A stretch of DNA of 64,000 nucleotides from Prunus persica (lineage: Eukaryota > Streptophyta > Magnoliopsida > Rosales > Rosaceae): positions 6,206,507 to 6,270,506 of the forward strand of contig NC_034014.1 in the NCBI RefSeq assembly GCF_000346465.2. The letters are read 5' to 3'. Both the position numbers and the translations under genes were made by a program. Shown one piece after another: positions 10,995 through 23,200 of the stretch. How positions within the stretch are numbered: the stretch's first letter is position 1; every line of letters starts with the position of its first letter. The notes below the pieces were generated by a model that ran no database searches, was not told the origin of the DNA, and saw only the letters and a program-made list of their open reading frames with translations.

Positions 10995-11125
10995 AGATGC
11001 TAGAAATTGCCCTTCTGTTTGTGCCCATAAAATGTTTGACGAAATGCCTCAAAGAAACTTTAGTGAAGAGAGCTTTTTCGACTATGAATATTGTGAAAAC
11101 ATTATTGCGTAATAAAACACTGCCA
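10995..11125 (+). mobile_element. hAT transposase C-terminal relic
   Basis: The + frame reads a degenerate hAT dimerisation segment: KRAFSTMNIVKTLLRNK resembles the family pattern VERAFSAMxIVKxxLRN. The same DNA segment occurs in a short hAT element at 19991-20254, including the preceding TTTGTGCCCATAAA. No terminal repeats are evident around this copy, so it is a truncated relic. Confidence 0.6.
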
Positions 11126-12185
11126 CGTATATATTTCTTAACTTTTCAACAAGGTGGGACAATACTCTTAACAGTAACTAGTATGGTGCATGATGTCATT
11201 TAGAAAACACATAACCTCCTTTACCACATTTACCCTTAATACGTGAATGCAAAAGATGCAGTTGCCATATTCAATGATCCTAAGAAGGGCATGAAATTAA
11301 GAAGTTTTGGAAGAAGTAAACCTTTTCTTGCCTCAAAAGATGCAGTTAAAACCTCTTTCCAAAAAAAAAAAAAAAGCAATTAAAACTTTGACGTATGCTA
11401 ATATTTGGGCAAACCTTGACCTAAAAGTTAATAGTATTTTATAGTAATAATAAATAAATACTTTTTTTTGGACAAAAAATAAATAAATAATTAGATCCCC
11501 ATGGGCTATCTCTGTCTCTCTCTCCTCCACATCATTGTCATCCCAAACCCTATTACCACTACAGACAGTGTTTGATTATTATTATTATTATTTTAATTTG
11601 CAGAAATAGAGAGAGGATGGGTGGCTTGGGGCCCTGAGTTGGGATGAATCTGGGCAGTCGGGGCTAGGGATTGGGGTCGAGAAGGGGGTGGCTTGGGGCT
11701 GATAGTTTTTTATTATTATTTATTGTAAATTTCTTTTTAGTTAAAATTGATTTTGAAGTTTCTTATGTGGAGGTGGATATCACTTGTCACGTCACTCACT
11801 CAATTAGTAGATAATAATTTATATGTACGAAATTATAAATACATTCTTGTCACATCATTAAAATTAAAAGACTTTTGAATAAAATTTAAAAAAACAGGTA
11901 GAATGGGTTACCAAATCTTGGTCAAAAATAAAAATGGGCCATTTTGAATTTGAGAGAGCAAAATGAAATTTGACCAAAATTTGAAGGATATGGTGCCATT
12001 GAAAGGGACCCGAAAGCGGATGGTTCAATTCTAAAGCCATGGAGGAGGCTGTTCTGTGCACACTCCAACAAGTAGAAGATGTCAAAAAGCGTGTTTGAAT
12101 GAAGTTCGTCTGTAATTTTAGTGTGTTTAAATAAAGGCTAGTTTTGCACATTTTCTTACTCAGTGTCAGTGCTATTATTCGAGAG
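11126..12185. other. AT-rich spacer before the PPR gene
   Basis: Contains A/T tracts and ATT/TAAA microsatellites near 11380-11590, and no supported coding sequence. The last 150 bases are the presumed PPR promoter and leader. Confidence 0.5.
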
Positions 12186-14015
12186 ATGCTGAGGATGATG
12201 ATGCGGAATATAGCTGCTTCTTCTTCTTCTTATTGCAGCAGCAGGAGATGGAGAGGTATGCCTTGTCTTCACTCTAACTCCACTGTTGTTTTCGCCAACG
12301 ATTACTTTGCTTTCCTTCACTGTCAACCTTCTAAATCAATCAAATCTACAAGAACCCAACTAGAGCAGCCAGTGAGAAACTCACCCAAAATCACAACTGT
12401 TGAGGATGCTTTCAATGTGTTTGATAGAATGCTTCAAATGCGTCCTCCGCCTTCAGTTGTTCGTTTCAATCAAATATTGGGTCAAGTTGCGAAATTGAAA
12501 CATTATTCGGCCGTCATCTCCTTGTATTACCAAATGGATGTGTCGGGAATTGGACCTGATGTTTATACTCTAAACATTCTCATAAATTGTTGTTGTCATC
12601 TAAACAAAATGGGGTTTAGTTTATCTGTATTGGGAAAATTCTTCAAAGTTGGTCTTGAACCAAATGTCATTACTTTCAACATTCTGTTCAACGGCTTTCT
12701 TCTTGAGAATAGCGAGGCGGAGGCGGCAGGAATTTTCAACAAAATGATTGCGGGAGGTAATTGTCAGCCTAGTGTGATTACTTATGGCACACTAGTAAAG
12801 GGCTTTTGCATGAAAGGTAACAATAGTGCTGCCATTCAGTTGCTTAGGAAGATGGAGGAAGGAGCTTGCAAGCCTGACCTAGTTGTCTATAACACAATCA
12901 TCGACAGTCTTTGTAAGGATACACTAGTTGATGATGCATTAAACCTCTTCTCTGAAATGATGTGCAAGGGTTTTGCCCCAAATGTCATTACCTATACATC
13001 CTTGATTCATGGAGTTTGCAAATTAGGCGAGTGGAAAGAAGCTACAAGGTTGTTGAATGAAATGGTGAGTAAAAATATCTTTCCAAATGTGTTCACATTC
13101 AGCGTCTTGGTAGACACAATTTGTAAGGAGGGGATGGTCGTGGAAGCAGAAGGTGTGGTTGAAATGATGATTCAAAGAGGTATTGAACCTGATACGGTTA
13201 CATACAGTTCACTCATGGATGGTTACTGTTTGCGAGGAGAAATGGACAAGGCACAACAAGTTTTCGAGCTAATGCTTAGCAAGGGCTCGATGGTTAATGT
13301 TGTTAGTTACAACACATTGATAAATGGATATTGTAAGCATAAAAAAATAGATGAGGCCATGATGCTTTTTCTGGATATGTCTCATAAGGGACTGGTTCCA
13401 AATACCATTACTTATAACACTCTTCTGCACGGCTTTTGCAAAACAGGCAGAATACAGGACGCACAAAAGTTGTTCTACGAGATGCAAGCTTGTGGCCAAC
13501 TTCCAGATGTTCAAACTTATTATATTTTACTGGATGGCCTGTGTGAAAACCGACAACTTTCTAGGGCAATGCAATTGTTTGGAGAGATGGAAGCGAAGAA
13601 GTTGGATATTGATATTGTGATTTACAGTATTCTTATTAAAGGTTTGTGCATAGCTGGAAAACTTGAATCTGCAAGGGATCTCTTTTGTGGTTTATCATCA
13701 AAAGGACTTCAACCTAGTGTCTGGACATACAATATAATGATTAATGGACTCTGTATCGGGGGCCTAACAAGTGAAGCGGAAAAGTTGCTGGTTGAAATGG
13801 AAGGGAAAGGCTGTTCTCCAGATGGTTGCACATATAACACAATTATCAGAGGGCTTATCAGTAACAAAGAGACATCAAGGGCGATGGTACTTATTCAACA
13901 AATGGTGGAGAAGGGTTTATCTGCAGATGCATCAACAATGGAGTTGATAGTTCAATTACTGTCGAAAGATGAAGTGGATCCTGCTTTGTTGCCGTTGATC
14001 AAAGAATCACTGTGA
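12186..14015 (+). CDS. P-class pentatricopeptide repeat protein, Rf-like (609 aa)
   Basis: Intronless gene for a PPR protein, which binds organelle RNA sequence-specifically; the family includes restorers of fertility. The first in-frame ATG is 12186, and the paralog at 63309 starts at the matching codon. Residues 1-45 are Ser/Arg-rich with few acidic residues, as in mitochondrial transit peptides. From about residue 95 on there are about 14 tandem 35-residue P-type repeats with signatures such as PDVYTLNILINC, PNVITYTSLIHGVCK and PDGCTYNTIIRGL. There is no E, DYW or other added domain. The repeats' similarity to each other and the copy amplification in this window match the Rf-like subgroup. 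Partial copies lie at 41045-43246 (minus) and 63309-64000 (plus); this is the only intact one. The mitochondrial target and RNA are inference. Confidence 0.9.
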   Translation: MLRMMMRNIAASSSSYCSSRRWRGMPCLHSNSTVVFANDYFAFLHCQPSKSIKSTRTQLEQPVRNSPKITTVEDAFNVFDRMLQMRPPPSVVRFNQILGQVAKLKHYSAVISLYYQMDVSGIGPDVYTLNILINCCCHLNKMGFSLSVLGKFFKVGLEPNVITFNILFNGFLLENSEAEAAGIFNKMIAGGNCQPSVITYGTLVKGFCMKGNNSAAIQLLRKMEEGACKPDLVVYNTIIDSLCKDTLVDDALNLFSEMMCKGFAPNVITYTSLIHGVCKLGEWKEATRLLNEMVSKNIFPNVFTFSVLVDTICKEGMVVEAEGVVEMMIQRGIEPDTVTYSSLMDGYCLRGEMDKAQQVFELMLSKGSMVNVVSYNTLINGYCKHKKIDEAMMLFLDMSHKGLVPNTITYNTLLHGFCKTGRIQDAQKLFYEMQACGQLPDVQTYYILLDGLCENRQLSRAMQLFGEMEAKKLDIDIVIYSILIKGLCIAGKLESARDLFCGLSSKGLQPSVWTYNIMINGLCIGGLTSEAEKLLVEMEGKGCSPDGCTYNTIIRGLISNKETSRAMVLIQQMVEKGLSADASTMELIVQLLSKDEVDPALLPLIKESL

Positions 14016-15048
14016 AATTAATTTGCATCTGTGGACAATGAACTGGTGCATCTTTGACGACCATAAAGGCATTACAGTGGTCGTGGGTATGGCAGGAGGT
14101 GAAAATGCCTTCTCACGTGTATCCGGAATTTCTGGTATTAATTCTGTTTCATGAAATTTCTATTTTATTTTGTATGGGACGATAGGAGAACCTCTGTTTC
14201 AACCAAAGATCCCTTACAAACCTCTGTCCGCTGATGCAAGAGCACAGTGGACAGATTTTATCTTTGCATGAAGTTTCTCATAAAACTGATTGCTCAGAAA
14301 TTGCAGACAGATTTTATGTATTGGAAACATTGTTTGATGGGTGATAAATCTAAATGCTGTTGCTATTGTTTATGTACTGGAAATATTTTCTATTTGGGTA
14401 CAAGACATTGTTGGATGACTGAGGGTTACTTTGGGACAGTATTTTTGGTTAAGGATGTTGTTATTGTTATGCACAGCATTATCTTGTATAATTTTCGTTC
14501 TTGTACATTACTTTTTCTCTAACGTCTCTCCTAAAAAAACTATCATTTCCCAGGTCCAGGTGAGTTGTTTCCCAATAAATCTATATATTGCAATGACATG
14601 CATCCTGGCAATTCAATAATGAGGGGGAAGTGAGGGGGATAGACACCACTAACACTGACACTGAGACTGGAGTTGTAAGCTTGTTGTCATTCACTCATCT
14701 GATCCCATATATTGTTTTCCAAAATAACATTTTCAACTGTGTTTGTGATTTTTGTTTTTCCAATGATTGTTTCGTTTTCTCTCTGTTACGTTATGTTTTA
14801 CGATGTAAATATTCAGTTGTGTGTTGGCTGCATTTTCTTTACATTTGTTTCTTTAACTTTTGTAATTTTTCCCATCACTGCCCTATAAAATTTTGAATCG
14901 TCCATTTGAGGTAGTGATAATTCGAGTTTTAAACAAAACTTGAGATCGAAATGTCACTCCTCTTAAAGTTAGTGATGTCAAGCCAGCATAATGTGATGCC
15001 TTTTCACATGTTACATATTCATCTCCATATCCATGTGTATATCGTTGC

Positions 15049-15050
<2 letters not shown>
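14016..15050. other. PPR 3' flank and spacer
   Basis: The first 220 bases match the flank of the minus-strand PPR copy near 41615-41855 and are probably 3' UTR. No other gene is seen. Confidence 0.5.
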
Positions 15051-15098
<48 letters not shown>

Positions 15099-15123
15099 CA
15101 GACAGACACACACACACACACAC
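15051..15123. repeat. Compound microsatellite (GA)20 - GACA - (CA)n
   Basis: Twenty GA units (15051-15090) run into short GACA units and a CA tract. It lies about 40 bases before the left border of the RAD51B segmental duplication at 15161. Confidence 0.95.
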
Positions 15124-15160
15124 GACTCACAAGACAATCAGTCCCTAATTTTAGATCACA

Positions 15161-17225
15161 AAACTCTGATGTGTTAGAAGGGCTATATATGAGTAGAATT
15201 AGCTTTCTGAATAATCAAATATGTTTCCTTACTTTATTAACTGTTTATAGGATGATTCCACTCATTCCTCAACATGTTTGACATCCCTGTCTAGGTACTA
15301 GGCAAGGGATAAGATTCGTATATATTGTCATATCTCTGTTAGATTGTCAAAATATGGGTTGTGTATTTCGTATGATATTTCTTTTCCTTCTTTAGTTCAG
15401 CTCTATGAATCCTTTTATTTCATTATTTTGTGTACTTAGACATGTCTTCCCATAGAATGGTCATATTTAATGATTATCCAGTTTTCTTGCAGTTGTTAAG
15501 AATGTGATACGTCTAGTGCTGGATTCTAAATCTGGTTTGCCCAATATATGCTTTAGCTTGAAAATTATTAAACTGTCATGAAGCAGACTCTTGCTGCTTA
15601 GTTATTCAGATGAGGTCTCTTTGCAAATCTAATTGTATGGATATGTTTCTTTCAGAATATATGCAACTCTATTTCTTAGGTTTGTCAATATGTATGAGTC
15701 TGTGTGCCCTATATTCTCTTCAATGCCTTCCAGAAGCTATCAGAAGATTAACAGCAACAATTAATCCCTTTTTTCATTTTGATTGATTTGTTTAGCAAAA
15801 TTGATGTGGATATCTTTTTAAAACTGATGATTTTACTGTATATAATTTGAATTGAATGGTCATAACAGTTTATGGTTCCAGAGTTGGAGAAAATTTGACC
15901 TTTTAATGAGATGATGACAATGATGACAATACGTGGAATCCAAAACTGTTTTCCCCTATTACTGATTCCACACTTTCGTTTTTTCTTGTAGGGAAGAGGT
16001 TCATCAAGCTGGCAAAGTCCCCCATATCATCACTTCTGACCTTCCCTTATAACATAACATCATCTGGAATCACATTGCTTAATGATGATGGAATAGAACT
16101 GACAGGACCAGAGATAAACTCAATTCATTGTCAAGGTTTGTCACTGAGACTCTTATTGAGTGAATCTGGAAATCCAAATTAAGTCAAAATTTATCAATGG
16201 TGGAGTACTTGGTGGCTAGTACCTATCATTTAACTAATTTTTTGGTTCATGTGATATCCCACTGAAAAAACCTCTTAGTCAATTATAGTCATGGTAGTGC
16301 TCTCCACTTCTCACTTCCTTTGTTTTAGAAAATATTTAGGCTCAAGCTTGTTTAGGAGTTTGCCTTCTTTCCTTTTAGAGTGAATAATAATCTCACGTTG
16401 TAATGACAAAAATGCAGGACACAGTGACATAATTAATTTTGATGGGGAAAGATTTCAGTGATCAATCAGAAGGAAAGCTGCACAAATTTGCAGGCATGTG
16501 CAAGAAATTTAAATGTCATGGCATTAGTGATTGTTTTGGATTGTCTGTCACCTTGTATATAGAAAGATAGATATTCCTCAGAGTTATAACCTCATAAGCA
16601 GCATGGCTTCCCCGCGCACTAAGCTAACTGTGAAGGAAAGATAAACCAAGATTTAGAACTTGCCGATGGCCCTTTTTGTTTTATCTTCTACTTTTGTATC
16701 CTTCTAGCTTCTTTCATGAACAGGGTTTAAAATTAGGCAGATGAGAATGTTGGTCGGCTTATTTCTTGTGTATTGGCCTGTACATAACAAAGGCTTTGAT
16801 GATCTAAATGCTTTCTAGTAATTCAAGTTTGTTGTTCCATTATGTACTCTTTAATATGGTTTGACCAAATTGGATGAAATATTTTATGATGCTAAGTTAA
16901 TTAATATTTTTTCCTTGACACTTTTATCATATGCTTATCACAATTCCATGATAAATTAAGAAGGAAAAGGAAGGGGCTAAAGAAAGGCTTGGGAACAATA
17001 TTCTTATGGATCAGAATCCAATTACAGGTTGGTTTTCTAGCAAATACTAGGGACATGGTACCATCAATTTGTGTTGGAAGTTGTTTATTGGTGAAAATTG
17101 GAGCGCCCTTTAAAAGTAAGAGTTATCTTCATCCCAGAAATAGAAAGTAAGAGACTTGTAACTTCAGATCAGACCTAACGGCATGCAATAGACGGTGGAA
17201 TCATGTGGCCCTGCAGTTGGAAGAG
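15161..17225 (+). pseudogene. Duplicated 3' part of RAD51B, broken
   Basis: Genomic-type copy (introns kept) of 8503-10987. Homology starts in intron 7 and ends about 800 bases after the stop codon. Exons 8, 9 and most of exon 10 are missing: the copy jumps from the equivalent of about 8803 to about 9228, leaving only the last 26 bases of exon 10 (to 15534). Exon 11 (15992-16135) and exon 12 (16418-16461) keep their length, splice sites and frame, but exon 11 has replacements where the parent reads SPPLAF (SSLLTF here). With no promoter, no Walker motifs and a deleted core it cannot encode a RAD51 paralog. The intact PPR gene lies between parent and copy. Confidence 0.9.
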
Positions 17226-18470
17226 GCCTTGTAATTTTCAGTCCAATTAATGTTTGCCTATAGGCCTATAAAGTGTGGCAGCGAAAGAGTGCTATAATGT
17301 TGATGATTTAGACCTATCTAGTGTCTGCCATCAATGTGCTATTTGTAGGCCCATCACATTAGTAGCAAGTTATTCTCGCCAAAACTTGAAAAAATCATTC
17401 TAAAGACAAATTCATGAACTTAGGTATGGTATTAATAAATAAATGTGTTTGTTTACAGCATCATAACTTTTCCGAGTCAGGCCGTGAGCTTGTGTTGTGA
17501 AATCCATGCTCTAACTCGGAAAAATTATGGTGATCAGTTGTATAATATGAGTTGATTGGTAACACCACATGACGCTATAACAGTCACACCAAAGAAGTTT
17601 CCCATCTTAGGGCCCATGACATGAGTGAGTAGCAAATCATCAAAGGATCTATTTGTTGGTTTTCGTCCAAAAAATACATACTCTATATAATAGGTTATTA
17701 GCCAAAACGATATCAAAAGTAGTGAAATGGTCTTTTGATCCACCATAATAATTTTTCACCTCTGCCGACTACCGAATCTGTTATCTAATGTATCTTTATG
17801 CTCAAGTGGAATCAATGATGGGAATGTGCCCCATATTGTCTGTAAATTCTTTTGATTTATATGGAAAGTAACAATAAAGTAGGGTTTGCTTGATAGCAAT
17901 AGGCAGTTGAAGCAAGGGATAAAAATAGGACATGTAGGTTAAGTCCGTTGGTAGACTGATTTTGATATAAGTTTTGACTGTTTGAGAACGCATTTGCTGC
18001 TCGTTGGTAGGTAGGCTGGTTTTCATATCAACTTTGCAAATATCTGGATCAGCCAATCATCTTTAACTTACAAAAGGGTGGAGATTTAGAGAGGCCAGTG
18101 CATTCTTAAACTTGGATTTAATTTAATACCAAGTTGGATTAAGAAAACGAGTTAAGGATAAGAAATTGACACAGGTTTGGATAGTGGGAAGTTTTCCAAA
18201 CAGAACATACCAGACATTTGCTTCACTTTGGGCTTGAATTTTGATTCTTGATCTGCAAAATTGATTTTTGTTACAGCATGAATCTGATTGTTTCTCCTCC
18301 TGAAAATTTTCTTTTTTCTTCAACTGAATAAAAACTTATGTGAGTCTTGAATATTGGTTCTGATGTTGTTATAAAAACCCCTTGTTGGTGTGAGTTGGGA
18401 CTATTTCTGTCCTTTTTGTGAATGGAGTTCAGGTGAGAGAGCCTTCATGTAACAAATATAAATGATATAT
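17226..18470. other. Spacer, no gene seen
   Basis: No supported coding sequence. A 10-base inverted pair (TTTTCCGAGT at about 17468 and ACTCGGAAAA at about 17514) could form a hairpin. Nothing ties it to a function. Confidence 0.5.
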
Positions 18471-18642
18471 GCAAAGGACTCATTAGTGTAGTGCAAGGTC
18501 CTATGTTTGAGTCCTAATATTCGTGTAGTATGTATGAGTTTATTATATTATCGCTCCTCTCAATAGTAACGGTGATAAATTGAGTTTAGTATATTATCAC
18601 TCCTCTCAATAGTAACGGTGATATATTTTGCTCTTTTTTTTT
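18471..18642 (+). mobile_element. SINE-like element (possible), damaged
   Basis: Starts GCAAAGGAC, has a tRNA-like box B match (TGTTTGAGTCC) and shares order and sequence with 61519-61643. The stretch around box A is deleted compared with that copy. Its 3' part contains a tandem duplication of about 40 bases (CTCCTCTCAATAGTAACGGT twice), then a T tract. Family assignment is tentative. Confidence 0.4.
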
Positions 18643-19990
18643 TTTTGTCTGAAAATATAAATGATATTGTGTCGATAGGTGGAACATGTGATTCTCAAAC
18701 AAATGGAAGGCTAAGATTGGTTTGGATATTATGGATCATTAACATGCAAGGCCTTGTATAAATCTTTTAAAGTAATCTTAGCTAGTATAGATCAGATCTT
18801 TAACAAGAATTTCTTAGCATGCACTCCATCAAGATTCAAATTGAAAAACAACTTACTCTTTTGTTGATCCTTTTTAAAAAAATTATTTCTAGGAACCAAG
18901 GGAAAGGTGCTTTTATATTATAACAACTATACATATAAAAAGTATAAAGAATTAAAAAAACTGTAAACTGTTGTATTGCCTGTTCATAGCCTAAAAGGAC
19001 ATAAAGTACTCCATGGCCTTCTGTATTTGTTTCTTTAAACAAGGAAAAATGATGAGAAGAGGCCAAACCTTGGACTGGATTTTAAGGTTTCCTCCCTTTC
19101 TTTCTTGTTTTGCCTTTTCTTATATGATTTCTTTGGACACATTGGACAATATCTCTCTCTCTCTCTCTCTCTCCCTCTCTCTCTCTCATATATTATATGC
19201 ATGTTGTTTGTATAGCTGTTTTTTTTCTTCTGGTGTAATTTTTGAAATGCGAATCATATCCATTGAACCAGCTGCTGCAGCCTGACTTTAACAAATAAAC
19301 AATGCAAAATTGCTTTTCAAAACCTTGTCTGATATGCACTTTGGACCTGATTAACTTTTAAGCATGGATACAACAAAACCTCATTAAAACAAATAAGTCT
19401 TGATTATATTCTGATTCAGCTCTGAATTGGCGTGCATTCTTGTTTATAAATATATTTAATATAAATAATTTTGGCATCTTAATCTCCTCGAAAGTTTTAT
19501 GCTTTTTATAATCTGATGTTTGCCCCATTTGGGTATATTATATCCATTAGTGCATTGTATCTGGTGTCCATGATTTAGTACGATTTTATCACTATTTTTA
19601 TGTGTTTTTTTAATGTAACAATGTTGTATTTCTAGGTTGAAATCTGGTTTTCATTAAAGTTGATTGTATTGCCTCACCAATGCTTCCATTCCAAGAGACA
19701 ATACACCTCTTCCAGTACATATTTGATAGTTTTCTCTTATTTTTTAGAAAATACAGACTTGATACCTAAGTTTCCTCTTGATGATTGCCATTATTTAAGT
19801 CCTTCCAAGTACAATTATGTTGTTCTTTTCTCTTTTTCTTTTTATCATGACAATTATTTTGTTGTTGTTTTATACAATATTCATATAAATATTTTTGACT
19901 AATTAACTCTTATTTTTTTTTAATACAAATATTTTTCTAAACTACAGGGGGAGGGGGGTTTTCTCACACACACTAATAAGGCGTCATGGG
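18643..19990. other. Spacer with (TC)n microsatellite
   Basis: AT-rich DNA with no supported gene. A TC microsatellite with one interruption lies at 19152-19188. Confidence 0.5.
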
Positions 19991-20254
19991 CAGTGGCGGA
20001 TGATGAAAATTGCCCCTCTGTTTGTGCCCATAAAGTGTTTGATGAAATACCTTAAAAAAGCTTCGATGGAGAGAGATTTTTCGGCCATGAATATTTTGAA
20101 AACATTATTGCGTAACAAAATGGGAATCAATGGTTGAGTGATTACTCAATTGTTTACATTGAGAAATATGCTTTTGCTTGTATTAGTAATGAAAATATAA
20201 TGGAACGTTTCCATAATATTGCCCCTCCCCTGAAAATTCTTGGATCTGCCAATG
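19991..20254 (+). mobile_element. Short non-autonomous hAT element with transposase fragment
   Basis: 264 bp. Ends are imperfect inverted repeats: CAGTGGCGGAT on the left, and CATTGGCAGAT read inward from the right. Flanking 8-mers GTCATGGG (19983) and GTCATGGA (20255) agree at 7 of 8 bases, the target-site size of hAT elements. Inside, the + strand keeps a broken C-terminal dimerisation domain: MERDFSAMNILKTLLRNKMG, then after a frame disruption YSIVYIEKYAFACISNENIM. It is therefore an internal-deletion derivative of an autonomous hAT, related to the relic at 10995. Confidence 0.7.
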
Positions 20255-23200
20255 GTCATGGAATTTCGAACATGAGGCTACTAGTCTGCAAGTCAATGTT
20301 CTTTTTCATTGGGCAAGAACCCATTGAATTTATTAACTCTTAATTTAGTAGTATCTCTCTTCACAATGTTGGAAGAGCTCCCAAATTCGACTCCCCATCC
20401 TCATTGATAAATTTGTTTAACAAAAAAACATACTTCCAGCAAAGAAAAAGAGTGAATTCAAATAAAGAAAGGAGAGAGTACAACTTTGTTACCACAGATC
20501 AGATCAGACCTGGGGCATAGTTGCATTTCCTTCTACTTGTAGGTAGGAGTGTATGTGTATGCACATTTCCATTGAAATTTTTTTTTTTAAAATTTTGTGG
20601 TGGGTATGAAAAGCATTTTAGTTAGTGTGTTGAATTAGTATATTGGGGGAAAACAGAGTTACCAAAAATCACATCAGAGGGTCAAAAGTTGTACATATAA
20701 ATCCACATACAACAGTTTGTATGTCTGCCTCAATGATCTTCCCTTTCACTTTATTTCTGGGGCAACAACGTTTTTTTATAAATTAAAACAAAAGTATGAT
20801 CCATTTCCATTCAGTGTTCTTGATGTTCCATGTCTGGTGTGAATCGTGTGATTCATGTCAAATTACTCAAATGCTTTTATTACTTTTGTATCAATTCTTT
20901 TATGATTAATAAGATTTTGTTTTGAGGAGAAAAAAAATAATAATAAAAACAAAATCAGAAAACAACAGTCCAAACAGAAAGGGTAAATGAGTAATTTAAG
21001 GTCTTGGATATTTTCCATTTATGTATTATTTTATTATTTTATGTCTCCTCCTCATCGTCTCAAAGTAATCAATAATTGCTGATGAAGAAGACTGAATAAA
21101 ACCATTATAAAAAGCCAAATAAAATAATAATAAAAATAATGAATAAAAGTAGAAAGTTTGACAAAACGAAGGATTAAAATATTGAGGGAAAGGGCTTTCC
21201 ATGAATGGAGAAGGAGCGTCCACGTCTCCCTAGGCCTAAACCTCGTACACCTCTTGCAGAGACAATATACCCACCCAAAAGGAAAAAAAGGCAAAACCCT
21301 CTTTATTATTTTCCCTTTTTATATTGTTTCTTCCAATTAAGTAATCCACCCATAAAATATTGCTATATTGACAAGCCACCTTGTAGGGTAGTGCATTATC
21401 GCCAAGTCCCTTGCTCATCATGTTGTGCTTTGAATAACCTTTTTTTTTCCCTTATGGTTGTTGGGTTACGTGGGTTATGTTAGTAACAGTCGTTCACGTG
21501 GTGAATGATTTTCAAACCTCGATAGTTGTAGTTTTTAAGATGGAGATTACATAGATCTAAGGCTACTGTTCTTAGTAGTAAACCTAAATAATTTAGTGGA
21601 CGTATCTCCCATTAGATGAACCATGTAAAGTAATTTGTGTCATAGTGTGAATATGATATTATTGTTCGTTGAACCATATTTTGACGTCACTCTAATGTAT
21701 TATAAACTCGTGAATTTTGATACTTGGTTTCATGTGAGACCGATACAATGAACGATCAAGCATATTGAATAAAGCAAGAACCATCACAAATTTCAATCCT
21801 TTACTATACAAGTTTTTTAGAATATGTACATGTTATGTGGAAAAAAAAAATCTTCATAATTAAAATAAATGAAAATGGATTGGCATTTGCTTTACCAAAA
21901 CCCTAGAGAAATAGGGGAAGAGGGGAAGGCTTTCTTTTAAGTTGATTAGATTTGTTTTTAATACAAGCGATAGTTTAAACTACAAGAGGAAAGGAGTTCA
22001 CATATATTATCAGTGTGTCATGTGAGTTCGAACTTAAGATCATTGGTCTGCAAGTTAATGTCATTTTTTACCGGATTAGATCACGTTGGCTTGATTAGAT
22101 TATTTTTAGCGGTGAAATATGGGGAATTCGAACTTTTGGAAAGAAACCAACCCATGAAATGAAATGAAGACAATCATCTAGTGATCTTCTTTATTTGGCT
22201 AATGTCTAAATGAGCTGGAAAATCCAATGTTGAGAGAGCTTTTTGTTGATACGAATATGAAATAAAAGAAGTTTCCCATAACTTTAGCTTCACTTTAATG
22301 ATAGTACAGATTTTGCCTCTTCCAGCTCTTCCTCTTCAAAGATCAATCATTTCCAGAGAAAAATATCCTATGTTTCCTGGCCACATCGACCGTCGGAACA
22401 GATCAGGGTGGACGGTGGAGATTGCAGCAAAAAAGAGAAACACGCGGCAGACGGGGAGTGGTGAGACGAAGGAATTTGGGTACAGCTTTGAACTGAATTG
22501 GATGTATTAGGGCAACCGGCTGTAGCCGGTAGAAAAAGTCGCAATCATGGTGGTGGGGAAGTGGTTGGTCGAAGTTACTAGAATTAGAAATTAAGTTTAC
22601 CAAATTTTTAACTTTTAAGGTAAGAGGATTACCTTAATGGGAAGGTACTTCTAATTGTGTGACTCCAAAAAAAAAAAAAAGAAAAAAAAGAAGAAGTCAT
22701 TTCACTCATTTTGTTTTTATTCTTACTTTATTTATTGCTTAATTTGTATCTTTCCACTGCCACATTTTGTGCTTTCTTGTCAACTCGGATGACCTATTTT
22801 AAAAAGCAGACAAAATGATTCACCAGTCTTTTGTTTTGGTTTTTCTTCTCTTCCATTTTCAAAAAATAAAAAAGAAAAGGTTTTTGTAATTTGTATTTTT
22901 TTTAGTGCATGCAATAATGTAAATCAGACGAGAATATGATTTCTCATACATAGACACACAAATAATGTCATAGGTTCGAACTTGAGATTTCTGTATGTTC
23001 AAACATGAGAACTTTCTAATTTGTATTAAACATTATGGGTCTATTTTTGTTTATTGACTTTATGTGGTGGAAGGACTTGAATTCATGCATGAACCTCATG
23101 ATTTGTAATCGACATATTGATTTCTCTAACTAATCCTTTATAGAATTGACCACAAAAAAAACTAATCCTAAATTTATGGAAAAAATATATATGGTTTTTT

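Noticed and set aside
10995..11125. Reading as a PLS-type PPR fragment (AHKMFDEMPQRN in one frame)
   Set aside because: Another frame gives a better hAT dimerisation pattern (AFSTMNIVKTLLRNK), and the related element at 19991 has hAT ends and target duplication. The PPR-like string is coincidental.
12144..12185. Longer PPR start
   Set aside because: The in-frame upstream codon is TTG, not ATG, and the paralog at 63309 begins at the equivalent of 12186.
15039..15137. Ser-Leu and Arg-Glu repeat peptides
   Set aside because: Translation of the (GA)n/(CA)n microsatellite.
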